A model generated the notes under the pieces. That model saw only the letters and a list, made by a program, of their open reading frames with translations, did not search any database and was not told where the DNA came from. The position numbers and the translations under genes are program-made. 30,278 nucleotides of DNA from Thermohalobaculum sp050330995 (lineage in GTDB: Bacteria; Pseudomonadota; Alphaproteobacteria; Rhodobacterales; Rhodobacteraceae): contig JBHJHI010000010.1 of NCBI GenBank assembly GCA_050330995.1, positions 1-30,278 on the forward strand. Reading direction: 5' to 3'. The number at the start of each line of letters is the position of its first letter. Position 1 is the stretch's first letter. Positions 1-7,200 of the stretch are shown here, piece by piece.

Positions 1-60
1 CGCACCTCGTAGCGCCGCGGCGTCTCCGCCCTCGTTGCGTCTATCGTTGCTAAATCAGCC

Positions 61-384
61 ATGCAGCGATCCCCCCGAAAGGACCGCTACCCTCCGCGAT
101 CACCACATCCGTTGGAACGTGGGGGCAAAGCCTCGCTTACCGCGGAGTGCTTGCGCGACGCACTGAAAGCGCAGGGGCTCGAAGGCGAAAAAGTTCAGAC
201 GGCCATGCATGATGCCGTCTTCCAACTCGCGATGATCCACGATCAGCTCGGCATCGAAGTCGAGGGAAAAACCCTGATCCCGCGCCTCGGCTTCGTCGAC
301 CCCGACGGTGTTCTCCTCGTCTCGGACGATTCCTACCTCCACGAATACGCTGGCGTCGTCGACGACACATTCGAGGGGCGATAA
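61..384 (+). CDS. Hypothetical protein, 107 aa, unrecognised
   Basis: I do not recognise a family. The first 25 residues are basic and proline-rich and may not be translated. The rest (SLTAECLRDALKAQGLEG onward) reads like a small folded soluble protein with alternating helical and strand-like segments. It has no signal peptide or membrane segment. There is no good ribosome-binding site before the ATG at 61. An internal ATG at 205 is possible but also lacks one. The gene uses codons such as AAA and ends in TAA, and it is visibly less GC-rich than every other gene here, which may mean a foreign or relict gene. It is convergent with the App1-type gene. The opposite strand is also open over much of it, so coding status is likely but not certain. 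Confidence 0.5.
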   Translation: MQRSPRKDRYPPRSPHPLERGGKASLTAECLRDALKAQGLEGEKVQTAMHDAVFQLAMIHDQLGIEVEGKTLIPRLGFVDPDGVLLVSDDSYLHEYAGVVDDTFEGR

Positions 385-436
385 CCCACGCTAAAGTGCG
401 CGCTCCGCACGCATCACCCACGGCCGCCGTCGCGAT

Positions 437-457
437 GGTGCGTGCCGAGCACGCACC
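437..457. terminator. Stem-loop between convergent genes
   Basis: A perfect 8-bp inverted repeat, GGTGCGTG-CCGAG-CACGCACC, begins at the last base of the App1-type stop codon. It lies between two converging genes. No T-run follows on either strand, so it is terminator-like by position and stem only. Confidence 0.4.
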
Positions 458-1599
458 TACGCCAGCAACCCCGCCACCGCCGCGAAATCCTCCGTCACGT
501 GCACCGCCACCCCGCTCGCGCGCAGCCGCGCCAGCGCCGGGCGGTCGTCGTCGGCGAGGCCCGGCCTCGGCTCGCGCAGCACCACCGCGCGCACGCGCCC
601 CGGCCAGCGCTCGACCGCGTCGGCGTAGACGGCCGGGTCCTCCTGGCCCACGTCGCCGAACAGCAGCACCGGCAGGTCCGGGTTTGCGGCCATCAGCAGG
701 TCGATCGCCTCGCCCTTGTGCGAGCCGTGGCCCTCGGTGACGAACTTCCCCTCCGACAGCCCGAAGTCGCGCAGGAACATCGGCCCCTCCGGCACGCCGG
801 CGCGCTCGAACACCTGCGCGAGGAACGCGCGTAGGTTCCAGGGGCTCGACGAGACGTAGTAGATCGGGCAGCCCGCCTCGGCGAGCCGCGTCAGCGTGGC
901 GGCGGCGTCCGCGTAGATCTCGCGCTCCTGCGCGCTCGATGTGAGCGAGGTCCAGAGGTTCAGCGCGAGCGACCACGCGCCCGTCCGCATCACCGTGTCG
1001 TCGATGTCCGAGATCGCCATCGCCGGGGCGCGCGGCTCGGGCACCAGCACCCGCAGCCGGGTCTCGCTCGCAGGGGCGCCCTCGACGCGCGCGTCGACGC
1101 CGACCCAGCCGACCACGCCCTCGGGGCGGGGCAGGCGCAGCGTGACATAACCCTCTTCGTCGCTGGTGGCGGCACCCTCTTCGCCGTTCGACGCGACGGC
1201 GCCCTCCCCGTCGCCGGTGGCGACAGCGCCCTCTTCGCTGCCGGCGGCGGCGCTCCCCGCGGCGCCCGATGCCGCGTGGCCGTCGTCCGCGGCGGCGATC
1301 GCTCGCCCGCCGTCGATCGCGTCGCGTCCCGCGTCGACCCGGCTCGCCACGACCCGCGCGCCGCCCACTTCGGCGGTCAGGAACAGACCGACCATCTGGG
1401 CGAAGGTCGCGAGGCGTCCGCCGCCCGGCTCGGGGCTCGTGCGCCTAAGCGCGCTCAGCACCCGCCCGCGCGCGATCAGCGCGCCGGGGGTGGCGTAGCC
1501 GAGATAGGGGTCGATCACCGGGTCCGCGCGCCGGCGCGGTCGCAGCCGGTCGACCACGCGCTCGACGGCGAGGGCGAAGCGATGCAGCGTGGCGAGCAA
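457..1599 (-). CDS. App1-type (DUF2183) phosphatase domain protein, 380 aa
   Basis: The protein has the HAD-like catalytic signature DxDxT as SDIDDTV (D198, D200, T202) followed by MRTGAW, as in the phosphatidate phosphatase App1/DUF2183 family. The yeast member removes phosphate from phosphatidic acid; the substrate of bacterial members is not established. An N-terminal domain (about 1-90) and a beta-rich stretch (150-190) precede the catalytic domain. Residues about 92-149 are a Gly/Ala/Glu-rich insertion made largely of 9-residue repeats, which I regard as non-structural. The start is TTG, chosen because GGGGAGG lies four bases upstream and no ATG is available. It follows the membrane-protein gene by 16 bp, so the two are probably one operon. 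Confidence 0.82.
   Translation of the reverse strand: MLATLHRFALAVERVVDRLRPRRRADPVIDPYLGYATPGALIARGRVLSALRRTSPEPGGGRLATFAQMVGLFLTAEVGGARVVASRVDAGRDAIDGGRAIAAADDGHAASGAAGSAAAGSEEGAVATGDGEGAVASNGEEGAATSDEEGYVTLRLPRPEGVVGWVGVDARVEGAPASETRLRVLVPEPRAPAMAISDIDDTVMRTGAWSLALNLWTSLTSSAQEREIYADAAATLTRLAEAGCPIYYVSSSPWNLRAFLAQVFERAGVPEGPMFLRDFGLSEGKFVTEGHGSHKGEAIDLLMAANPDLPVLLFGDVGQEDPAVYADAVERWPGRVRAVVLREPRPGLADDDRPALARLRASGVAVHVTEDFAAVAGLLA
1147..1254 (-). repeat. Four tandem 27-bp units inside the App1-type gene
   Basis: Four imperfect 27-bp units (1147-1173, 1174-1200, 1201-1227, 1228-1254) encode consecutive 9-residue blocks in the gene's frame: SEEGAVATG, DGEGAVASN, GEEGAATSD and then EEGYVTL. On the plus strand each unit carries a CCCTCTTCG-like or CCCTCCCCG core. 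The block interrupts the region before the catalytic domain. Unit boundaries are read by eye. Confidence 0.75.
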
Positions 1600-1615
1600 G
1601 AAACCTCCCCGAGGG

Positions 1616-2182
1616 CTAGAGGACGAGGGCGAACCAGAAGTAGGGCGCCACGAAGGCCGCCGCGCCGACGCCCAGCGCCGCGCGCACGCCGCGCCCCTCG
1701 AAGCGGCGCCACAGCACGACCGAGCCGACCGCGAGGAGCGCGAGTTCCACCCATCGCACCACGCCGGCGTGGTGGCGCTCGTCCCAGTAGGAGAACGGCG
1801 CGCGGAAGCGCCAGTCGCTGATCGGCCAGAAATGGCGGTGCGCGTCCTCGGCGTGGACGGGGAAGTCGAGCGCGAGGTGCGAGAGCCACGCGAGCGCCAG
1901 CGCCGCTACCCAGGGCCGGCGCATGGCGAGCCCGGCGCCGAGGCAGAGCGCGGCGAGCGGCGCCGAGTTCGCGACCGCGCCGACCGTCTGCCAGGGCTCC
2001 GACCAGTAGGTGTCGCGCCAGATCGCGCGCTCGGACAGGCCGCTCGCGCGCGACCAGCCGTAGAACGCGAAGATCCAGGCGTCGGGCAGGAGCGCGCCCG
2101 CGACCGCCGCGGCGTTCGCCCGGCGCGCCCGCGGGCGCGTGAGCGCCGCCGCGGCGACGACCAGATGCGTCGCGGTGTTCAC
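1616..2182 (-). CDS. Small integral membrane protein, 188 aa (YdjM/CobQ-mislabelled type)
   Basis: The protein starts VNTATHLVVAAAALTRP and has about four to five hydrophobic segments. It carries conserved-looking motifs GALLPDAWIF, LSHLALDFPVH, HRHFWPISDWRFRAPFSYWD and HH. This matches a family common in Rhodobacterales that databases often label 'cobalamin biosynthesis protein CobQ'; that label is probably wrong. The HxALDFPxH and His-rich loops recall YdjM-like membrane-bound metal-dependent hydrolases, so a metal-dependent role is inferred only. The GTG start at 2182 matches the usual N-terminus (M/V-N-T-x-x-H-L). Longer readings of the frame run into the divergent apt gene and are implausible. 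The App1-type gene follows 16 bp downstream. Confidence 0.72.
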   Translation of the reverse strand: MNTATHLVVAAAALTRPRARRANAAAVAGALLPDAWIFAFYGWSRASGLSERAIWRDTYWSEPWQTVGAVANSAPLAALCLGAGLAMRRPWVAALALAWLSHLALDFPVHAEDAHRHFWPISDWRFRAPFSYWDERHHAGVVRWVELALLAVGSVVLWRRFEGRGVRAALGVGAAAFVAPYFWFALVL

Positions 2183-2348
2183 GAGGCGGTCGAGGGGGCG
2201 GTCGAAGGCCGGGCCATGGGGCGAGCCTCGCCCGGCCGGGGCGGCGCCGGCAAGGGGGTCGAGCCGCCATCGCGGCCACGGCGCGCCGGCGTTGCACCGC
2301 ACACCGCCGCTCGCTAAAGCGATGACGCACGGTCTGCCGGGAGACGCC

Positions 2349-2891
2349 ATGACCCCCGCCCGCCCCGCGCTCGCGCGCCATATCCGCACCGTGCCGGACT
2401 TCCCGGTGCCGGGCATCCAGTTCCGCGACGTGACCACGCTGTTCGCCGAGCCCTCGGCCTTCGCCGAAGCCGTCGACGCCATGATCGAGCCGTTCGCGGA
2501 CGCGGGGCTCGACGCGATCGTGGGCATGGACGCGCGCGGCTTCGTTCTCGGCGGCGCCATGGCCTACCGCTCGCGCGTCCCCTTCGTGGCGGTGCGCAAG
2601 AAGGGCAAGCTGCCCGGCCGCACCATCGCCGAGGCCTACAGCCTCGAGTACGGCGAGGCGATCGTCGAGATCCACGCCGACGCGGTCCCCGAGGGGGCGC
2701 GGGTGCTGCTGGTCGACGATCTGCTCGCGACGGGGGGCACCGCCGCCGCCGGGGTGACGCTGCTGCGCCGGATCGGCGCGGAGGTGGTCGCGGCGAGCTT
2801 CCTGGTCGATCTGCCCGATCTCGGCGGCTCGAAGCGCCTGACCGAGATGGGCGTGGACGTGCGCGTCCTCTGCGCCTTCGAGGGCGATTGA
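2349..2891 (+). CDS. apt: Adenine phosphoribosyltransferase
   Basis: This enzyme salvages adenine by joining it to PRPP to give AMP and pyrophosphate in the cytosol. At 180 aa it is normal for the family. Visible features are the N-terminal RTVPDFPVPGIQFRDVTTLF, the GMDARGFVLGG segment, the flexible loop around VRKKGKLPGRTIAEAYSLEYG, and the PRPP-binding motif VLLVDDLLATGGTA. The ATG at 2349 is supported by GGGAG five bases upstream and by alignment to the family N-terminus. Its stop overlaps the start of the TPP-enzyme gene in TTGA, so the two are likely cotranscribed and translationally coupled. It is divergent from the membrane-protein gene. Confidence 0.95.
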   Translation: MTPARPALARHIRTVPDFPVPGIQFRDVTTLFAEPSAFAEAVDAMIEPFADAGLDAIVGMDARGFVLGGAMAYRSRVPFVAVRKKGKLPGRTIAEAYSLEYGEAIVEIHADAVPEGARVLLVDDLLATGGTAAAGVTLLRRIGAEVVAASFLVDLPDLGGSKRLTEMGVDVRVLCAFEGD

Positions 2892-4501
2892 GCGCCGCGG
2901 CAGAGCGGACCGGCGCCGGGGTCCTCGCCGCGCGGCTGAAGGCCGCCGGCGTCACCCATGCCTTCGGCATTCCCGGCGGCGAGGTGCTGGCGCTGATCGA
3001 GGCGCTGGAGGCCGCCGGTATCGCCTTTCGCCTCGCGCGCCACGAGAACGCCGCCGGCTTCATGGCCGAGGGCGCCTGGCACGCCACGGGCAGCCCGCCC
3101 GTTCTGGTCGCCACCGTCGGCCCCGGCCTCGCCAACGCCGTCAACGTGATCGCCAACGCCGCCCAGGACCGCGTGCCCCTGATCGCCATCTCGGGCATGG
3201 TCGATCCGGCCGAGGCCGCGCGCTACACCCATCAGGTGTTCGACCACGCCGCGCTGATGCGCCAGCTCTGCAAGGCGTCGTACCGGCTGGTCGACGGCGC
3301 GGTCGACGTGCTCGCCGACAAGGCGCTGCGCCTCGCCATGGACGGCCGCGCGGGGCCGGTGCACCTCGACCTGCCGATCGCTGTGGCGACCGGACACCAG
3401 TCCGAGCGCGGGCACCGCCCGCCCAAGACGGCGCAGCGCGGCGCGCCCGTGCCCGGCCCGGCGCTCGACGCCGCCCGCGCGCTCTGGCAGGGCGCGCGCA
3501 AGCCGATCGCGATCGCGGGGCTCGACGTCTTGGCCGAGCCCGACGGCCCCGCGGCGGTGCGCGCCTTCGTCGAGCGCCACGGCGTGCCGCTCGTCACTAC
3601 CTACAAGGCCAAGGGCGTGCTGCCCGAGGACCACGCGCTCTCCCTGGGCGGACACGGGCTTTCGCCCGCGGCCGACAAGCTGGTGCTGCCCGCCTTCGCC
3701 GAGGCCGACTGCGTGCTGGCCCTCGGCTACGACCCGATCGAGATGCGCGCCGGCTGGCGCGACCCCTGGACGCCCTCGCGCGCGATCGAGATCGCGCACG
3801 CGGCCAACGATCACGACATGCACGCCGCCGACCATGCTTTCGTCGGCTCGGTCGCGGCCGGGCTCGCCGCCCTCGACACGGTGGCGTGCGCGCCGGTCGA
3901 GCCGTGGCACGAGCGCCATCGCGCCGCGCTCGTCGAGGCGGTGCGGCCGGGCACGGCCTGGGGGCCGGACGTCGCGGTGGCCGAACTGCTCGCCGCCCTG
4001 CCGGCCGAGGCGGTGGTCACCGTCGACAGCGGCGCGCACCGTATCCTGCTCAGCCAGCGCTTCTTCACGCGCCGCCCGCGCCAGCTCCTCCAGTCCTCGG
4101 GGCTCTGCACCATGGGCTGCGCGCTGCCGCTCGCGCTCGGCCACGCGAGCGCCGAGCCGGACCGCCCGGCGATCGCGGTGATGGGCGACGGCTGCGCCGA
4201 GATGGTGCTCGGCGAGTTCGCCACCCTGCGCGACAGCGGCCTGCCCGTGGTGGCGGTGGTGATCAACGACGCCTCGCTCGCGCTGATCGAGATGAAGCAG
4301 CGCCGCGAGCAGCGGCCGAACGCGGGCGTCGATCTCGGCCGCACCGACTTCGCCGCGCTCGCCCGCGCCTTCGGGGGCCACGGCGAGACGGTGACCGCGC
4401 CCGGCGAGGCCGGCCCCGCGCTCGGGCGCGCGCTGGAGGCCGGGCGATTCGCGCTGGTCGAGATCGCGATTCCGCGACAGGGCTATGACGGCCTGATCTG
4501 A
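2888..4501 (+). CDS. Thiamine-diphosphate-dependent enzyme, acetolactate-synthase-like, 537 aa
   Basis: The protein has the three-domain layout of the TPP enzyme superfamily (POX/ALS group). The N-terminal Pyr domain begins ARLKAAGVTHAFGIPGGEVL, with the conserved cofactor-activating glutamate in RHENAAG (E53) and VGPGLANAVN. A central domain (about 190-330) follows, then the C-terminal PP domain with the diphosphate/Mg motif GDG (433-435) and ND (460-461). The substrate cannot be fixed from sequence: it could be a 2-oxoacid decarboxylase or an acetolactate-synthase-like carboligase, and no small regulatory subunit gene lies nearby. The TTG start overlaps the apt TGA by four bases. The enzyme needs the cofactor made through the thi operon elsewhere in this window, but nothing else links them. 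Confidence 0.88.
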   Translation: MSAAAERTGAGVLAARLKAAGVTHAFGIPGGEVLALIEALEAAGIAFRLARHENAAGFMAEGAWHATGSPPVLVATVGPGLANAVNVIANAAQDRVPLIAISGMVDPAEAARYTHQVFDHAALMRQLCKASYRLVDGAVDVLADKALRLAMDGRAGPVHLDLPIAVATGHQSERGHRPPKTAQRGAPVPGPALDAARALWQGARKPIAIAGLDVLAEPDGPAAVRAFVERHGVPLVTTYKAKGVLPEDHALSLGGHGLSPAADKLVLPAFAEADCVLALGYDPIEMRAGWRDPWTPSRAIEIAHAANDHDMHAADHAFVGSVAAGLAALDTVACAPVEPWHERHRAALVEAVRPGTAWGPDVAVAELLAALPAEAVVTVDSGAHRILLSQRFFTRRPRQLLQSSGLCTMGCALPLALGHASAEPDRPAIAVMGDGCAEMVLGEFATLRDSGLPVVAVVINDASLALIEMKQRREQRPNAGVDLGRTDFAALARAFGGHGETVTAPGEAGPALGRALEAGRFALVEIAIPRQGYDGLI

Positions 4502-4618
4502 GCCGTGCGCGTCGCCCCGCTTTGTGACGATCGTCGCAGTGAGGGACGGCGCGCGTGGCTAGGATCGATGGCAGAAAGGGGGCCGGTCACGCCCCGTCGT
4601 TGCCCAAGGAGCCGTCCC

Positions 4619-4813
4619 ATGGAGCCGAGCCTCGTGTCCTCCGCCGCCTCGGTCGAGCCCTGGTTTCTCGATCTCCTTCTCTCTCTCTCGGCGCCGACCG
4701 CGCTCGCGGTGCTTGCGGTGCTGGTAATCGAATGGCTCGGCCGCGTGGTCGTGCCGGCGGGGCGGGCCAGGGCGCGCGGGGGCGCGCGCGGTGCGGCCGA
4801 CGTCAAGGGGTGA
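4619..4813 (+). CDS. Small single-pass membrane protein, 64 aa
   Basis: The ATG at 4619 is preceded by AAGGAG at good spacing (eight bases). The product begins MEPSLVSSAASVEPWFLDLL, has one strongly hydrophobic segment (about residues 16-40, SAPTALAVLAVLVIEWLG), and ends in a short Arg/Gly/Ala-rich basic tail ending VKG, which suggests an N-out, C-in topology. I do not recognise the family. It stands alone between the TPP-enzyme gene and sat-cysC. The ribosome-binding site and clean hydrophobic segment argue that it is real. Confidence 0.6.
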   Translation: MEPSLVSSAASVEPWFLDLLLSLSAPTALAVLAVLVIEWLGRVVVPAGRARARGGARGAADVKG

Positions 4814-5247
4814 GGCACACGCGGCTTTCTCGACAGTGATCGCCCCGCGACGGGTCGGCTCCGGGGCATCGGTCGTCCGATCGAGGGACGAGGCGACCCG
4901 TTTCGGACCGAACACGCACGGGACGCCGTCTCACGCCCCGCAAGGGCGCTTTCGCCATCGGCCAGCGACGCGGCGTCGATCGTGCGAGCGGCAGGATGCG
5001 GGGATCGCCGCAGAGCGTGCCTCGGGCACGAGGCGGGGCGGCCGTTCCCCGCGACCCGACGCGCCGGGGCGGCGCCCTACCGGGTCGAGCGCTCCGCGCG
5101 ACGGCAACAACCCCCGGTCGCGGTGCGCCGGCGGCTTGACGACGCGGCCCTCGGAGGCGCAAGGAGCGCCCGTCGGTGCCGCGGTGCAGCATGATTGCGC
5201 CGGATGGCAAGCCGCCGCAGCCCAGCCCTGACCCGGAGCCCATGGCC
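4814..5247. other. 434-bp non-coding region before sat-cysC
   Basis: I see no convincing gene here. Open frames on both strands lack ribosome-binding sites and read as Arg/Pro-rich shadow translations. A CTTGAC -35-like hexamer lies at 5135-5140, without a clear -10. A small perfect stem GGCGC-AAGGA-GCGCC lies at 5156-5170 and includes an AAGGAG sequence. The likely content is the promoter and 5' leader of sat-cysC. I could not match it to a known riboswitch. Confidence 0.45.
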
Positions 5248-6945
5248 ATGAGCACGCTCGCCCCGATCTCGGAACTCTACGTCTCTTCGGAGAGCGCGGC
5301 CAAGCTCAAGCACGAGGCCGGCGGTCTCGTGTCCTGGGACCTCTCGCGCCGCCAGCTCTGCGATCTCGAACTCCTGATGAACGGCGGCTTCAGCCCGCTG
5401 AAGGGCTTTCTCGGCCGCGACGACTACGACCGGGTGGTCGACGAGATGCGCCTCGCGAACGGCGCGCTCTGGCCGATGCCGGTCACGCTCGACGTCTCGG
5501 AAGCCTTCGCCGGGAAGGTCGAGGTCGGCCAGGACATCGCGCTGCGCGACGCGGAGGGCGTGATCCTCGCGATCCTCTCGGTCACCGACAAGTGGACGCC
5601 CGACAAGAAGCGCGAGGCCGAGCGCGTCTTCGGCGCCGACGACCTCGCCCATCCGGCGGTGCGCTATCTGCACGAGACGGCCGGGCCGGTCTATCTCGGC
5701 GGGCCGATCACGGGCCTGTCGCAGCCGATCCACTACGACTACAAGGCGCGGCGCGACACGCCGAACGAACTCCGCGCGTTCTTCCGCAAGATGGGCTGGC
5801 GCCGCGTCGTCGCCTTCCAGACGCGCAACCCGCTGCATCGCGCGCATCAGGAGCTGACCTTCCGCGCGGCCAAGGACAGCCAGGCGAACCTCCTGATCCA
5901 CCCGATCGTCGGCATGACCAAGCCCGGCGACGTGGACCACTTCACCCGCGTGCGTTGCTACGAGGCGGTGCTCGACAAGTACCCGGCCTCGACCACGCAC
6001 CTGTCGCTCCTGAACCTCGCCATGCGCATGGCCGGCCCGCGCGAGGCGGTGTGGCACGGCCTGATCCGGCGCAACCACGGCTGCACCCACTTCATCGTCG
6101 GGCGCGACCACGCGGGGCCGGGCAAGAACAGCGAAGGCGAGGATTTCTACGGCCCCAACGACGCGCAGGAGCTGATCCGCGAGCACGAGGAGGAGATCGG
6201 CCTCTCGATGGTGCCGTTCAAGCAGATGGTGTTCGTCCAGGAGCGCAACGAGTACCAGCCCGCCGACGAGGTGGAGGAGGGCGCGACCGTGCTCAACCTC
6301 TCGGGCACGGAGCTCCGCCGGCGCCTGCAGGAAGGCATCGAGATCCCCGACTGGTTCTCCTTCCCCGAGGTGGTGAAGGAACTGCGCCGCACCCATCCGC
6401 CGCGTGCCAACCAGGGCTTCACGGTGTTCTTCACCGGGCTCTCCGGCTCGGGCAAGTCGACCATCGCCAACGCGCTGATGGTCAAGCTGATGGAGCTCGG
6501 CGGGCGTCCGGTGACGCTGCTCGACGGCGATGTGGTCCGCAAGCACCTGTCCTCGGAGCTCGGCTTCTCGAAGGAGCACCGCAACATCAACATCGAGCGC
6601 ATCGGCTACGTCGCCTCCGAGATCACCAAGAACGGCGGCATCGCGATCTGCGCGCCGATCGCGCCCTACGCCGCGACGCGGCGCACGGTGCGCGAGATGA
6701 TCGAGGCCTACGGCGCCTTCGTGGAGGTGCATGTCGCGACGCCGCTGGAGGAGTGCGAGAAGCGCGACCGCAAGGGCCTCTACAAGCTCGCGCGCGAGGG
6801 CAAGATCAAGGAGTTCACCGGCATCTCCGACCCCTACGAGGCGCCCGAGAAGCCGGAGCTGCGCGTCGAGACGGGCAACGTGACCCCCGACGACTGCGCG
6901 CACGAGGTGATGCTGAAGCTGGAGAGCCTCGGCCTGCTAGGGTGA
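5248..6945 (+). CDS. sat-cysC: Bifunctional sulfate adenylyltransferase / adenylylsulfate kinase
   Basis: The enzyme activates sulfate in two steps, ATP + sulfate to APS and then APS + ATP to PAPS, feeding cysteine synthesis or sulfation. The N-terminal ~385 residues are ATP sulfurylase, with QTRNPLHRAHQEL (the HxxH nucleotide site), VGRDHAGPG and the LSGTELRRRL segment. The C-terminal ~180 residues are APS kinase, with the Walker A GLSGSGKST, DGDVVRKHL and FTGISDPYEAPEKPEL. The 565-aa length fits the fused alphaproteobacterial form. The ATG at 5248 is preferred over 5242 because CCGGAG is nine rather than three bases upstream and family members begin MSxLAPIxELYVS. It is convergent with the Rieske cluster across a stem-loop. 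Confidence 0.95.
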   Translation: MSTLAPISELYVSSESAAKLKHEAGGLVSWDLSRRQLCDLELLMNGGFSPLKGFLGRDDYDRVVDEMRLANGALWPMPVTLDVSEAFAGKVEVGQDIALRDAEGVILAILSVTDKWTPDKKREAERVFGADDLAHPAVRYLHETAGPVYLGGPITGLSQPIHYDYKARRDTPNELRAFFRKMGWRRVVAFQTRNPLHRAHQELTFRAAKDSQANLLIHPIVGMTKPGDVDHFTRVRCYEAVLDKYPASTTHLSLLNLAMRMAGPREAVWHGLIRRNHGCTHFIVGRDHAGPGKNSEGEDFYGPNDAQELIREHEEEIGLSMVPFKQMVFVQERNEYQPADEVEEGATVLNLSGTELRRRLQEGIEIPDWFSFPEVVKELRRTHPPRANQGFTVFFTGLSGSGKSTIANALMVKLMELGGRPVTLLDGDVVRKHLSSELGFSKEHRNINIERIGYVASEITKNGGIAICAPIAPYAATRRTVREMIEAYGAFVEVHVATPLEECEKRDRKGLYKLAREGKIKEFTGISDPYEAPEKPELRVETGNVTPDDCAHEVMLKLESLGLLG

Positions 6946-6946
6946 A

Positions 6947-6971
6947 GGCGCTCTCCGAAGGGAGAAGCGCC
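6947..6971. terminator. Stem-loop between convergent stop codons
   Basis: GGCGCTCTCC-GAAG-GGAGAAGCGCC forms a 10-bp stem with one bulged A and a GAAG tetraloop. It fills the gap between the TGA of sat-cysC and the TGA of the 75-aa gene, so it may serve both strands. No T-run follows. Confidence 0.6.
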
Positions 6972-6972
6972 G

Positions 6973-7200
6973 TCACTCCTCGCGGCCTTCGGCCACGAGG
7001 CGCGCGTGCAGCGCCTCGGCCCGCGGGTCGCCCGCCTCCAGCGCGAAGACGTAGGCGTGAGTGAGGTAGAAGGCCGCCGCCTCCGGCGCCGTGCCGTCGG
7101 CCGCGACGGTGTAGAGATCGACGAGCCGCGTCGTCTCGCCCCGTGCGTGCGCCGCGACCAGCGCGGTGGCGAGCGTCAAGATGGCGGCCGAACCGCTCAT
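6973..7200 (-). CDS. Small protein coupled to the Rieske oxygenase, 75 aa
   Basis: The protein begins MSGSAAILTLATALVAAHARGE and ends AEALHARLVAEGREE. It is mostly helical in appearance, with a central FYLTHAYVFALEAGDPRAE segment. I recall similar short uncharacterised proteins in Rhodobacterales but know no function. The ATG overlaps the Rieske TGA in ATGA (7197-7200), a strong sign of translational coupling and a fixed start. By context it may be an accessory or stabilising partner of the oxygenase; that is inference. The hydrophobic N-terminus is short and is not a clear signal peptide. Confidence 0.75.
   Translation of the reverse strand: MSGSAAILTLATALVAAHARGETTRLVDLYTVAADGTAPEAAAFYLTHAYVFALEAGDPRAEALHARLVAEGREE

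Noticed and set aside
1616..2182. Cobalamin biosynthesis role for the small membrane protein
   Set aside because: The label attached to this family does not fit: there is no CobQ amidotransferase domain, and no cobalamin genes are nearby.
5077..6903. 608-codon frame antisense to sat-cysC
   Set aside because: Shadow of the bifunctional enzyme, whose motifs are unambiguous.
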